Positions 44,735-57,829 are shown, counted from the first letter of the stretch. The stretch: DNA of 64,000 nucleotides from Gymnopilus junonius (GCA_015501075.1 JADNYJ010000067.1:62001-126000), one strand, 5' to 3'. Notes: generated by a model not told the origin, from the sequence alone. Numbers and translations: made by a program.

Positions 44735-47700
44735 ATCAAAATCTGTACCATGTGATATTCTTCATGGAACCCTTGAGTCTGGCGGTTTTTATATCCTGTC
44801 GGAAGGTACCAGTGTGTACCAAGGCTTTCAGAATCTTGCAAGCACTAATAACTTCAATGGCCACTCGACTGCTGGCTAGATTGGACAGTTCAGGAAGGAT
44901 CCCGGCATTGATCAACGCTTGACGGCCACGATGATGCCACTTTCGATAACGGCAGAATGCTGAGATTGTTTCACAATTTCATTTAAGAGGCGAAGAGCCC
45001 TGGTATAAACTTTGAAAGGCAGGTCTTCTTGTTCCGGAATGTCGCATAAGGCAGGTAAGGAATCACTAACAAGTCGTTCAGCGTGATCTGGTGCCGCCAT
45101 GAACAGGGAGTGGAGGGCATAAAGACTAAGATTGCTGGGCTCCCGTTTCGCCGTTACTAAGATGTGCTCATGAAGGGGACTTGCAGAAAGAAATGAAGAA
45201 TTCTTACACTGCGACCCATGATAAATATTGACCAATCCCTTCGTTCATAATCCTCCCAGAGCGTGAGGTGGAGCCCACAGAAAGTATTTGGATGATGATG
45301 GATGAATGACGATGCATGGTGGGATCATGACCCTTCAAGTGTTCTCCAATGGCTGAAACAAACGACGGCTCAGCCGCGAACCATCCTTTCTCATTCTCGT
45401 TGCTATTTTCAATCACAGTGCAGGTCTCTTGTAAAAATGATCGTACTACATTCACGTCATTGATCCTGTTGGCTTGTATGAGGACAATACAATGCAAATA
45501 AGGCAAAGATAAAAATTACATTAATGCCCTGACAAGGATGTCCAGTCTTCGTCGCGACGTGAGCCTAGGAACCATGGCTGGAGTCAATTCTCGGAGAAGT
45601 GCTTTGATGGATGAATTGCGCAGTCTTTCATCGTCAAAAAGGAGGGGGAGCAACTCGGGCAAGGTGTTGCTTTCGGACACCCTTGGATCACTCGTCCACG
45701 TTTGATAAAGTGCATTCTGGAGGCCAGGGTCGGGGCCACTGAAGTATGAAGTCAATTCCATGCTAAAGAAACTCCACACGAGCACTCACTCGAATAGTGA
45801 AAACATTTCTCTAGCGAGTTCCTCGTCAAGCAGAAGCAGATAGCTAAGATGAGTGACAATACTATGGAGTAACCTAAGAGAGTGCTGCCGTCGGGTTCGA
45901 CGATTGTGCAATTTTAAAGCAATGGTCAAAACATCTGGATTTGCCTTCACGAGTTTTGATGCTCAAATGAACTTCCCTTGGAGAGCACTTGGGTGGCTGC
46001 TTCGACAGCATGTATGTCCATATCTTTGCCGTTCCTGGCAATCCATCTTTCGATGTGCCCAATGCTTATGAATAGTCAGAAACTTACAATACAAGGTAGA
46101 GCAGTTCATCTTCCTTCCCATTCGATACGAAAGTGAGTCCTGACAACGAGATGACTACAAAAGTCATATGAAGTCAAGAAAATAGGCAGGAAAGATCTGT
46201 TAATACCTTGAGTAATTGATGGGATGGAGGCTGCAGATGGATTATCTAGGTGGCAGAGCAACGTTGGGAGCATAAGGCTACGGGATGTTTCTGACGTTCT
46301 CGTCAAGATGGATATTGCTTCCGAAGTAGCCTCGCGCACGTTTCCCATTCATCGCTAACATTATTGAAATCAAAACAACATGCACCAAGCTAACAGTACA
46401 ACTTACTATAGGCTCTCAAATAGTATATCGATCTCGGTTCGATTCACCAAATATGGTGCAACCTTGGGGAGAATACGACACCACAGGTCACAAACAAGAT
46501 TGTCGGCTGTTGTCAATGGATGGAGAGTCCCGACAATGAAAGCTTTTGCCATATTCTCCAAGTTACCAAAGCGCAAATCGATCACATTTCTTAGAGCCTG
46601 GACTGTCGAGACATGGATCCGATGCTCATCATGAGTAAGTAACGGAAATAGAGTTGCTCCACCATCATCTTGAGTGAAAGATGGTCCAAGCATGGGAAGG
46701 AGACAGCCCGACATGAAATCCAGTAGGTCATCCTTAGCTGGCGTATATGCTTGAAGAATGGTTGGTAATATTCTTGCATCAACAAGTTGTCTACGTGCGG
46801 TCTCATCCGATCCTTGAATGTAAGTCTGGAGTTGGGCGATGAGGGGCTCCCGCACACGGGCATCTTCGTTATGAATATACGAAAGATCTGAATGAAATCA
46901 CCGTCGTTTACAAGATCATTTGCTAAAGATCGCGAGAGGCAGTTGGCTGCAGCTTCACGAAGCAATGGGGAAGCCTGGTCAAGCCGAGGTAGAAGGGCAT
47001 CACGCAAATAGGCTTTCTGTTCCATTGTGCCGCTTGCGATCGCAACAAGCAACTTATTTGTTGCACTACGGACTTGCTGCTGTGAATGACTGAATGTACA
47101 CAGTTGTCAGTCATCGCTATCGATATCAATACCAGATAGTATCACTCACTCCATTAGTTTGAAAACCAAATCCGTCTTGCCCGATTCAAGGTAGACAAGA
47201 GAAAGCATCGGAATGAAGGAAGCTAAAAGGTGTATTTGGGTTTCTTCTAAAGGTTCATCATGACCCACAAGCCTCTCGATAACATCTTCTTCGAGCAGGA
47301 GTTTACGATCTCTCGCAGATCCATTGGAGATGGCTTCGAGAGCTGCAGCCGCACCTTCGGCTCCTTGTGCACCAAAAAATTAATGATATTACTGGCATGG
47401 TCGTTCCGACCCAATGACAATGCCAGCACACGCAATGCAACTGTGACGAAGTTTAAGGCCTCTGGATTGTCGCTGTTAGACAATGAACGGAGCATGAAAT
47501 TTATGTTCGCCTTTTCCAGCGACTCCTGATAATCTGTGTTGGATAACCTCTGCTTCAAAGAAATTAATGCTGCTGTTTGTATGCATCTGTCGGAGTGTTC
47601 GACGAAGCTAAAGAACGTAGGAAAATCGTTAAGCTGAGCGAGGTCAGGGCCGATCCAATCCTGGACTGCTCTGACAGGAAATTCGATCAATGGCTCGGTT

Positions 47701-47894
47701 GGTAGTTCAAGGCGATTGAGGACGACAGCTCGCAGAGTTTCTCGGTTACCAAGATTGGTATTGTGAATGGGACTGGTGACCACTTGAGGGCCTGATGCAT
47801 TCCCGTGTTTGCCCCAGTCGATCTCGCCTTCTCGTGGTGCGCTGAGTAGGTCGAGCTCGGATAAACGCGTTGATCCGGCCAACGTTGCTGACAT
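44735..47894 (-). CDS. Large ARM/HEAT-repeat protein, with frameshifts
   Basis: The start MSATLAGSTRLSELDLLSAP leads to long alpha-helical repeats: FFSFVEHSDRCIQTAALISL, NFVTVALRVLALSLGRNDHA, ASFIPMLSLVYLESGKTDLV, LPRLDQASPLLREAAANCLS, QLVDARILPTILQAYTPAKD, STVQALRNVIDLRFGNLENM, LLPLLFDDERLRNSSIKALL and VIESGIIVAVKRQALINAG. It ends SMKNITWYRF at TGA 44735-44737. The repeats fit an armadillo-type scaffold of about 900 to 1000 residues, a class greatly expanded in mushrooms. At least two single-base frame changes are needed (near 47345 and near 46870), so it is a recent pseudogene or carries sequence errors. A specific partner or pathway cannot be named. Confidence 0.7.
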
Positions 47895-48022
47895 TCTTGT
47901 GGCATCGATGCATACTTTCGACCTTCACTGTCAGCGCTAGTACTAGCACCTCCACCACTGCGGGTTGTATAAGCTATACCTACAGTGTCGCCCGCCCTTG
48001 GTCAAGAAGGTGGATGTGAAGG

Positions 48023-49806
48023 CTATCGTTGCTGCTGTACAAGAGCCGTTGGTGGTGGGATGGGTTGAGCCTCAGGCATAACTGGCTGACTGAGCTCATG
48101 TGTTGAAGGAAGTGGTTTGACAAGAGAATTCGGACCCATAGTCGGGATATAATTATCCTGAGGCAGAACGATCCTTTTATGCCTAATGGTCAGCATCACA
48201 TTATATGGTTTTGCACATTGATCGTCTCGGGGTACTGTTGAGGGAGGTTGTTGTGGAGGCATGGCGGGTGCGGGATGGGGTTGTGTGGATGGGATTTCGG
48301 GGTGGTGATGGTCGGTCAGGGGAGGAGCTGGCTGCAAGTTCCAACATTGGGTGTGCGTTGGATGTGTGAAGGTGCTGCTGAAGAGGAGCGCCGTGGCAGA
48401 GTTTGGGTGGAAGGTGCAGTAGCAATCCGAATGATCAGGATATATAGAATAGCTTACATGATAACAATGTCAACAAAACATATCTTATGAGGAAGGAAAG
48501 TGAAAAAATACCTCTTGGAAGAATGATGTCGAGCAGACAACTTCGTGGTTGAAGGAGATCATACAGTGTCTTCATCAGGGTACGTATATCTCAACACGTC
48601 TGAAACCTGCGACTTGGTCCACTCTCCAGCCAAAAGTCAAAGCCACAGGTTACACCTGCTGACCTTGCTTCAACCCTTCTTCAAAACTTAACCAATGTGC
48701 TTCTTGCATGGCGTGCTCAACAGCACGAGCCTCGCTTAGCTTGTAGACCCTGTCTCGAGATCACGCTGCTTCCTCCTCTGCAGCTATAAGTTGACGTTCG
48801 ATTGTATTCACGGTTTCTTGAGCTTTGAAGAGCTCTGTAATCGGAATGTGTTAGCACAGCTTATAGCTCGAGGCGAGTATCGACCCACCCTTCTGGGCTA
48901 CATCCAGGTGGATCTTGTACAGCCCCAATTCCGCCTGCGCCTGCCGTAAGTCTCACTTTATCCTGATTTTCTCTTCTCGCATCTTCATGAACAATGCCAG
49001 TACCTCAGCGGCCTACCTCTCCGCCTTATTCGCCTGTATCGTCTCGTGCGAAAGCCATTCAGTAGTAATAGGTAACATAATAGCAAAGGAACCTGAAGGC
49101 GATCTTGAACGTCCAATGGTGACAATGAGAACAATAAAAGTCCCTCTCTTGCTGGATGAGAATTGGTGTGCGATGGTCCATTTCTATTGGCGCCCATTGA
49201 GTTCTTCTCATGGTGAGTACCCGATCGTCCAATAATCAATGGGGAAGGCTCTTCGAGGTGTTTTTTGACGTTCACGACTTGAAAGCTTTGTCACGGTGAG
49301 GTCTGACATCATCAATGCGTGGTGGAGTCGTCCTTTGGGACTGAGAGTCCTCCAAGGACGAATGACGGGGATCGTCAGGTGCCTGAGGAAGCGCAGCATT
49401 GGAAACAGGCGGATAGAGGCAATGGAGGAGTTAGTGCATTGTCGTTCACCCACCTGGGCAAATGGCGGCAATTGGAAGACGAAGATGCATAACCTGAGCC
49501 TGACGGGCTCTGCTGGGCGATCATTTCTTCTAAGAGTTTCGCAGCAGAGTGTGTAGCTGTATGAAAGATGGGGTTTCTACGTAAAAAAAACTTTTGAGTC
49601 AGAAAAGAAAAACATGGACGGAGGGTAGTGCTCACTGGATGAGCACAGTGAGAGCTTCGGGTATTTCTAGGAGGGACGGTCGGAAAGTGCTCACCCAAAC
49701 TTGCAGATGTATACCCAATGTGGCCTGGACTCCAAGTATGAGTGCCTGTGCAGACAGGCCTATTCTTTGCTTTTGTCATGTGCCTGGAGAGATGTGCTGG
49801 AAACAT
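48023..49806 (-). pseudogene. Decayed coiled-coil/proline-rich gene, Agaricomycete-specific family
   Basis: From right to left the minus strand shows AAKLLEEMIAQQSPSGSG, RRAFPIDYWTIGYSP, AAEVLALFMKMREEKIRIK, AQAELGLYKIHLDVAQK, ELFKAQETVNTIERQLIAAE, ARAVEHAMQEAHWLSFEEGL and, near the end, a proline-rich part with YIPTMGPNSLVKPLPSTHEL. A coiled coil followed by a Pro-rich tail matches a family I recall only from mushrooms, of unknown function. Stops interrupt it at 49013-49015 (TAG before AAEVLALF) and 48761-48763 (TGA after IAAEEEAA), and the frame changes several times. It is not functional as written. Confidence 0.45.
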
Positions 49807-52669
49807 ATAAAGGTAGGCAGCTAAATCAATGGCTTAGTATTCAAATATTCAAGGGCAAGGGAGCATGCACATCCACCTGAAAATTTTGCTCCTCGTAGAC
49901 TGAGATTTCTATACTGCAGAAGGCAAGGGACAGTTGACCATGTGTGCCATGGAATAAAAGATGTTACCAACATACAGTCTCATGAACACCAATGCGATAA
50001 CAGAAGTCAAGGGTAGAAATCCCTCGGGAGGATGTGGCCGCCGTTCCTATTGACAGTGGTCTTTAAGGCCTCGGGCCTCAGGTCCACTGGCTGATCATAA
50101 GTCCAGTAGTCAACGGTAATGAAAATTTCTTATAATTAGGATAACTGGACTACTTGCATTATGGGCCTTGGGGCGACCTTTCATTGGGGCTAGGCTCACT
50201 AATTGCAGGCCATGATACTCAAGCCGGAAAAACTTGAGAAGGTGCCATGTACTGAATATTGATGCTCAGTTGCAAGGCATCAAATGAGGAGAATATTGCC
50301 CTCACCAGTTGACTCTTCGGCTGGTGGCCTTTCTTGGCATACCAACTATTGGTGGAGCTGAAGGAATAAACTCTGGCGTTGTTTTGACGAATAATCAAGG
50401 CCTAATCCAGGCCAATGGACTTCGTTTGGCGCGTTCAAACCCTAACCATAAAAGGGCAACCTGCAGAAGGTTGGTCAATGTTCTAAGGCTTTTTTATTCT
50501 TATTATTCCTCTTTGCACACACACTATGGCACGCATAGTCAAGCCATGTCACCTATTCCTGGTTGTCCTTTAACCACTCTAAGATTTTTTAGGTGGATGG
50601 TGTGACGCGTTCATCAAGCTACCTCTGTACCGGGCCCTGCAACATGCAAAATAAGATGAAATTGGCGCAAGCAGACCGCCTCCTACCTGTAAGTTTATAC
50701 TCATCTGTGCCTTCAGGACATGGTCCTAAACCTCCTAAAGTCCTAAATATGGTAGGGGCTTATCAGCTAGATATCAATGTGGAATTTCTGCTAAGTAATA
50801 AGCCATTTCACCTACCATACCTTGACGGTGGGCTGACTGCATTGAAAGTGGAGGTAAACAATTCACAAATGTAAGTTCCCTCCAATTCTATTGTGGAAAA
50901 TTACCTTTTGAATGACTTTCTTCAGGACATCGAGAATCACCTCCTCTCAACTTCATTGGAAATCCTAAGATGCAGGCATTGCCATATCAAGACCTCGCAC
51001 AAAGAGAGGATAGGATGGATCACACCCGATGCCCTTCTCAAACAAAAGTCAAACAGGTCATCATCGCCAGGTAATGACACCGAGCCTTGTTTAAAACATG
51101 ACTGAGCATGTCCCGAAAGACATCCAGACCGCCGCAAAGACTGAAGGGAGGTCTATGGGGTATGCCTGAGTATAAGTCGTTCTGAATGAAACCATCAGGG
51201 GAAATAGAGTGAGTCACCCACTTGCAGTTTAATCAAGGGCTTTGATAATTGTAAGTCTTGTTTTTTTTTTGAACTATGGCTTGCTCATCATGTCATTGTT
51301 GTCATTCAGAGCTGCTGTGGTTTCTTGATCAGCTCGTTTCAGTCTAATAACCGTATCATATCATGTCCTTTGATTTTTGAGTTCCTGGCACTGGGAAGGC
51401 TGGCTAATCCACTAAATGGTCACAGAAAACTTCTGGTTCGTGCACCTATACATGATCACTGATTATTAGCACTAATTATCAGGTTTGAATGCTTAGCCCT
51501 ATTCATTGTTGCGTTAATGAGATTGGCAGGAAGATAGATGTGTCTTAATAGACATTCTATCCACTTAGGCAATGAGGTGCAAAAAATAATTAGATGGGTG
51601 TTGAACTCACTTGAGGCCAGTTCTTTATTAAGTATGGCTACGCTGCCTCTAAGCAGCTGATCCCGTTGTCTTTCTGATGTTTTGTGGTACTTGAGCTCTG
51701 CCTCTCCTCCGCGGAATCCATTTTGCGTTGACAGAGGATCTTTGCGCTGGACCGCATTTAAGTTCCTGCGAGCCTAGGCATATCATTGAGGTGTGTTAGC
51801 CAACATGCCATTTATGCCTCCTAACCCCCTTCAGATGTGCTGAACTCACTTCCGTAGCAATACCCTGTCCATCATCGGAAACTACTTTCCTTACGGCCGT
51901 CTTCTGCTTCTGCACACTGACAGTTTATGGGACATATTGACTGAAGGCCTGAGGTGGCCTCGCGGCAAGTCGCATCAATTAAAGTGTCCGTTCAGAAGTC
52001 TATATTCTACCAGGGATTAGGGCCAGTCGCATGTCACTGTAAAGACGTACCTAATCAGGGCAACACTTGAGGCCCTTTTTGCGATTGTGTTTGACCTGTT
52101 GCTATCCAGTGATATACTGGCCCAAGAAATTGAGAACAAAAACTTGCAGCAGTCGGGATAAAGGTGGTCGTCCAAGGCAAAGATATGGTGAGGGCTTTCT
52201 AAGTGGTGGTAACTTTTGTCCTTCTAATTAAGGAGGGTCAACTGTCCATTTACATTTAGAAGCAAGAAACCTGGGTACTTGCTTAAAGTGGTGCGTTAAC
52301 AGTTCAGACTACTTAGGCCACACTCATGCGGCTTTTTTCCTGTCCTGACATGCCTAACTTCTCTATTTCATCCAACCAGTCTCTTTGCATGCAAGCTAAT
52401 TGAAGCCATCCAATTCAGCCTGAAAATTTCTGAGAGGTTAGGTCGAATATATGCTGGTGATTGTCAATGGGAGGAAACTATTGCAATTGGTTGGTCTGCT
52501 GGAAAATAGGCTGATTATTTCAGGTCGAATTGATGAGCTAAACCAACAAATGGACCCCCCATGAGAGGTATGGAAATCTCACGCTCAAACAACATTTAAG
52601 GCAAGAACTTGATGCATAAAGGCATCGTTCTAACTTCAACTGTCTCTCTACATCCCAGTAATCAACATT
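49807..52669. other. No recognisable gene; eroded sequence
   Basis: Small frames at 50309-50874 and 50893-51105 on the plus strand show no family. Base composition and scattered stops suggest old repeat debris. A first exon of the following membrane-protein gene may lie just before 52661. Confidence 0.4.
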
Positions 52670-53727
52670 ATGCTCAATTCTGGCGGTAAATATTTTTTTC
52701 ATGCAATGTCTCCCCATTCAAACTGTTAGTAGATCTTTCAATTCTAGCTGCCGCTCATATCATAGCACTCTGTATCACCTTCCTTCGTTATGTCTGGCGT
52801 GGTAACACTGACACCTTATCGACGGATGATGCTTTTGCTATGGTAGCGGCTATGGTTGACTTGTTCATTCCAATGCTCCTCCTTTCTACCAGTGAGTCCT
52901 ACTGCTGTAGTCTTGACATCTTGTGATTCAATGTTGCTATCATACTTCAGGTAACTCAGACCCCACTCGTTTCCCTTTTCTAGCTATATTTTTCATTGTA
53001 ATCTGGTAAGTTCTTGGCCTCCAATGGTGATTTTTGTCATCAACCAGAACTCGACATAGGTCTTCCAGAGCTAGCATAAACTTTTCAACAAGGCAAATTT
53101 ATAAAGCCCTCAAGGATGAAGATGCTGCTATGAAGTGCCTTTTACTTGCCATTTTGCACCTTACTATCGGCCTTGTTTATGGCATCCTGGGGGCTACCAC
53201 CTGCACCACGGAGGTGCAGTGCACCGAGCATGAGCATCTGTGCCTCTGCCTTTTACCAACAAAGTTGGCCATATGTATGCTAATCGGTAAGACCGATTTT
53301 TTACCCATTGATTTCCCAAATCTGACAATGTATGCCAGCCCACATTCTTGCAGATGCTGTGATGGTTTTCGTGAACTGGAAATTGGTTGTCATCGTCAAT
53401 CCTAGATTTGCACCATTGTGCCAAGAATTACTTATCCTTACATTCTCAAGCATGATATGTATACTCATAATCGATGTTGTCAGCTGGCTGTTTTATGTCC
53501 AGATCACCTTCAAAGACCCCTTCACTGTCTTCTGTTTACTCAATCTTGTAGTAAGTAAAGTTGCTGTATCCTGAGGCTCATGAAAATGACTGATAATGGC
53601 ACAGATCATTGCCTCAGTTATTGTGTCTAATATGCCGATTTTTATAGCCATCATCTGCCGCTATCTTTATCTGCGAAGTTGGAAGAAACGAGTTGCAGTT
53701 CAAACCATTCCTCTAAATCTGCTGTAG
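52670..53727 (+). CDS. Multi-pass membrane protein, paralogue of 13697-14882
   Basis: From ATG 52670 the exons give AAHIIALCITFLRYVWRGN, TDDAFAMVAAMVDLFIPMLL, SDPTRFPFLAIFFIVIW, SINFSTRQIYKALKDEDAAM, LLLAILHLTIGLVYGILGAT, TCTTEVQCTEHEHLCLCL, AVMVFVNWKLVVIVNPRF, ICILIIDVVSWLFYVQITF and NMPIFIAIICRYLYLRSWKK, ending at TAG 53725-53727. ATTC..E..CTE..., NLVVSKVA and NMPIFI are shared with the copy at 13.7-14.9 kb, and intron positions look alike. About seven helices are expected. The start differs from MDISAG of the paralogue, so a small upstream exon is possible (an acceptor CCCAG lies at 52654-52658). The function is unknown. Confidence 0.78.
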
Positions 53728-53948
53728 CCGGACTCAGTGGACACTTGATTCTCTCTATATACGTCCAAAATTCAGATTTGTCAACCCAATTTTGCCACTA
53801 TAATTGACATCATAATACATTATATATCTGTTGTTTCCAGCTACAGATACGCGTATCCTCTTGGTGACTACCAGTTATTTTATTAGTCTATTTCATTGCC
53901 AAACAAATTCAGTATATTTTTGGCCTTTTTTGTTGAAATTCGCGAGAC
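53728..53948. other. 3' flank of the membrane-protein gene
   Basis: AT-rich downstream region between the stop and the conserved block. No gene. Confidence 0.5.
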
Positions 53949-54051
53949 TGTGACAGATGCTGGTGTGACTGTCAAGTACTTGCCAGCGTTATCCACATGA
54001 CTTGACAGGACAAAGTCTCCGGCCGACTTGACATTTGATTGTCCGCCGTGT
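53949..54051 (+). repeat. Conserved non-coding block, copy 2
   Basis: The partner of 13389-13490 in inverse orientation. The match ends sharply after GCCGTGT at 54051. Bases 54021-54051 are identical to the other copy. Confidence 0.8.
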
Positions 54052-55477
54052 GAAGATATGTTCTCTGTTGCGCTTCTGCAGTGTTGTCAAATGTCCCAAT
54101 TTTAAATCATGCAACTTGCAGTCTTTTTGTTTCGTCCGACCTGTGGGGTGAGGTGCCTTGGTTTCTGAAAAGGGGTTTTCATTTGGATCTAATATGAAAA
54201 TTTTGTCCTCACCTCATGCAGACGGTGACCTGTGCATTTGCTCAGTGATCTCCCAAAATCCGATGATGTACCTGCAGTCTTCGAACACTTGTCCTTAAAG
54301 AAGTCGAATCGATAAGATATCTTGGATCTCAGATTTTGACTGGACGACTGAATATGGCATTCCTTGTTTTTCATATCTAGCCTTCTCAGCCACACTCCTT
54401 GCATGGTCCCAGTTCCTCATGTTGGATAACATCTCTTCGCAGGCTGTGTTACAGACAAAAAGAAAATCAGCTGAGGCTGATCATGTCTGATTACAAACTC
54501 TGAGCCTTTACAGCCATTTATAATTCGACATTTGATTCGAACTTTCGGCGGCGGGCGCCTTGCAAGGCTATCCAATCAAGGCAATCCTTTTTCCACAGGC
54601 ATCACTATCTGATGGGCATACAATGGAGATGATTGCCTGAAATTCCCTCAATCAAGAAGCTAAAACGTAACTAATATTACACGCAGAGCTTCGCGGGTTG
54701 CTCCGATGAGGGCAAATCTGAAAGGTATCTAAAATTACGCTAGTCGTATTCTCTCTCTCGGCGTGACTTCTACCTCTTGGATGAAGAGTGACCAGAGCTT
54801 ACCGATGCCCGATCCACATGCAGATCAGAACGCCTTTCGGGTTGCTATATGGGTCAAAGAAAGTCCCTAATGTTTTGCTACACGCGCTAAAATATACCGA
54901 TGCTCTAGTCCTCGGATTTCATTTTCCATTATTATTAACTTGCAGTACATCTAAGTCGAGTCAATAACCACCTGATATAGCTGTTCAAGATATATCATGA
55001 ACTGCTTTCATCGAGTCAGGATTCCTCGGCTCCTAGAGTGTGTTCGGTAGGTCTACCCAAGTCTCCCGTTTGGTCTACAGGTCGCGTGGAATAATTTCCA
55101 TGAATAGAAGAACGTTGACGGAATAAAGATCTTAGATGGTACGATGATGACAAGACTACTCCGATTCGATTCAGGCTTTAATTGAGCCCGTCTAGCCTTT
55201 TCGAAGGTCCTGCCTCCTTTCTTAACAATAACCAGCCGTCCCAGCGCTTCCCTCCCCTCTGTTTCCTTCCTCTCACATTCCGTCTTCGAGATAGCATTTG
55301 TTGCGCCTCTTCCGCTTTTCGCTTCCTCAGTCTAAAGAATCCATTCCAGCCAGCTGGTAATTCCGCTATATTTCGGTGAGTAGACGCCGGCTCCGTTGCC
55401 CGTATTCAGGGCCTGACACACAAGCACCTTTTCGCAGAGTGATCGCACATACAGACCAACTTCGGATCCTTCAAAAG
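54052..55477. other. No gene recognised
   Basis: Intergenic. A GTGAGT at 55376 that starts a spurious frame looks more like a splice donor, so a 5' UTR intron of the next gene may lie here. Nothing else is supported. Confidence 0.4.
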
Positions 55478-57206
55478 ATGGACTCTCATCTTCGATTTCC
55501 TTTACTCTCCATCACCGATCCCAAACAGCAACTTTGCAAGCCGGCAGCCACGCCTACGCAGCGCGATGCTGTTCGCGCGGCAGCAAACAACTCAGCTTTT
55601 ATTGATCGATTCCTGGATCGCATTTTTTACCTCGCGTCAGCGGATGAGGAATTACGCATCCAAAAGTTTCCTCATGAACGCGCGAAGGTAGCGCGTGTCA
55701 CTGCGCAGGTCTGCCGACGCTGGAGGACGAGGGCGTTGAACACCCCAGGCATTTGGCTTGGACCGATCCTTTCGTGGTATTCGCATCCTGCGTGGCTTCA
55801 ACTAGTCCTGGAGAGATCCAATCCTCTCCCCTTTCACGCTCTTATTCCCCATGATGCGTTGATGCGTTGTCCAGATACTCTCTTAATCGTCTTAAAGCAC
55901 CTTCCTCGCATTCAACACCTTAACGTGACCCTGGGGCTCCCTTTATGGCAAAAGGTCCGGAGTCTAAGTATCTCCAGCAGCAGGCCCCTTGTTTGCAGAT
56001 ATGCTCTATCAACATAGCTATTGGCGCTGAGCAAAGAAGGCAAATTCTTATTCCAGAGCAAGAAAACCTTTTTGGTGGTTGGGCACCTGGTTTACGCCAA
56101 TTCCACATGCAATATTGCGCAATAAACCTCAGCCCAAAGATGTATTCCGGACTTCGAGGTTTATATCTCGACATGCTTCATCTCATTTCTCCCGTCCAAC
56201 TACTCAATGCCCTACGAAATATGACCCATCTCGAATATCTTCATTTAGCTCGTGCCCCAGGTAATCCACATTTAATCGTTGAAACACCCTATGTTCCAGA
56301 GATCCGACTCGCAAGTCTGAAAGAACTCCGGATATCAGAGTCGATCTCAGTCTCTGCAGGCATATTTAAAAATGTTCGCTTCCCGACGTCCTGCTCCATT
56401 CAGCTTGGGTGCTACCATGCCTCTGATGGTCAGCATCTACGGGAAATACACAAGCATCTGCAAGAGACGCTATCCATCTGGGAATGCGAACAACTGGTAG
56501 GGTGTTTAACTCTTCGCATCAGTGCTACATCTATGGCGGTGACCGTAGAAGTTCCGGGTGTTGATGAGTTATCGACATCAATACACCTCACGTCAGCCTT
56601 GCACTATCGTGGCAACCGGGTCCAGCGAATTCTAATCCTATTATACTTCTGTTTCCGATCGTAGCTTCCATATTTCAATCTTGTGAAGCGCCGCCTGACA
56701 GTCTGGTCGTCTACGCTGACACGAAGCTGCCCACTCAACTACGCAACTTGTTTGCTCAATGGCTACGGAAGATGGATGTAATTCAATCTATCGAACTGCA
56801 TTCCAACGCAGCATTTTCCTTGTTGAAACTACGTTGTGATGTGTTTGGAGACGACGCAGATGTGGGTCCAGGTTCAGCTTACGATACATACGGCGGTTAT
56901 GAGGAAGATGCCATTCTCCTACCTTTTCTTACAGACCTTACATTGGTGAACGTGAATTTTCCTACAGAAAGGAGGAGATACTGGAAACGCCTTATGAATA
57001 CCTTGAAATTACGGCAGGATGCTGGATATCCTTTAATGTTGGTCGACTTTGTCAATTGCATGGGGAACTTTGACCTGAGAGAGGTGGGTCGATATGTTAC
57101 GGAGGTCAAGAAGGATGGTGACGACTATAACGATTCGGACGACGACGATAGTTCAAATGACTCTGATTATACCATCCAAGCCGACTCAGACGCAGAGTTA
57201 ACATAG
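55478..57206 (+). CDS. F-box/LRR-like protein, two apparent frameshifts
   Basis: The start MDSHLRFPLLSITDPKQQLC is followed by FIDRFLDRIFYLASADEELR, VARVTAQVCRRWRTRALNTP and GIWLGPILSWYSHPAWLQLV, the usual F-box to LRR transition of mushroom F-box proteins. Leucine-rich segments follow (PGLRQFHMQYCAINLSPKMY, ALRNMTHLEYLHLARAPG, ASLKELRISESISVSAG). The C-terminus is acidic (DSDDDDSSNDSDYT) and ends at TAG 57204-57206. The frame changes at the AAAA run near 55951 and again near 56600; each can be fixed by one base. It is likely an SCF ubiquitin-ligase adaptor, if intact. Confidence 0.72.
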
Positions 57207-57586
57207 ATTAATACCCTCGAGGCTTGGTAATTCTACTAGGTTTGTGGGCCGTTGCAAGCATGGCAGATCCGAGTCCCTCAAAACATTTTCAAAACATGGA
57301 CTTCCCGAGGCACTACTACCGCTTCGGGATAATGGTATCACCTGGTCGATGGTTTACTAAACAAGTCACGTGTATTATACTTGTGAAGTATGTTCGCAAA
57401 TTTATTATTTCACCTCCATATACAAAGCGGAAATTGAATTACAACATGGATATAAAACTGACAGATGAATTAAAGTCATGTAGCAAATACTGCAGGAATT
57501 GGATTTTAAGTAACTGCAATATATCTTCATCTTATTTGACCAAATAACCCTACTTACCTCTAAAAAATTACTTAAGGCTGTGCGAA

Positions 57587-57720
57587 GTTTACAGGTCATC
57601 CATGGGCCGGTCGTTCTTGGGACCTCGCCGGTTAGTACCTACCTAAGTTTACAGGTCTTTCTGGAACTCATGGGCTGGTCGTTTCTGAATGGGACCTCAC
57701 CGGTATTCAACCAACCAACC
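57587..57720. repeat. Imperfect tandem duplication
   Basis: Two related units start with AAGTTTACAGGTC and share TGGTCGTT..GGGACCTC.CCGGT, then CCTACCT. It lies just upstream of the next F-box-like gene and may be part of its promoter region. Confidence 0.65.
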
Positions 57721-57829
57721 TACCTACCTTAAGTCAGACGTCTGTGAAACATCTGTCTTAGGAGGAACCTGGAACATTACTGGAGGTACACCGGGAAATG
57801 GATCTTCACCAGAACTTCGTAAACTAGAC

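Noticed and set aside
45890..45910. GGGTTCGACGATTG, resembling a tRNA T-loop
   Set aside because: No acceptor or D-arm pairing could be found around it, and it lies in the coding region of the HEAT gene.
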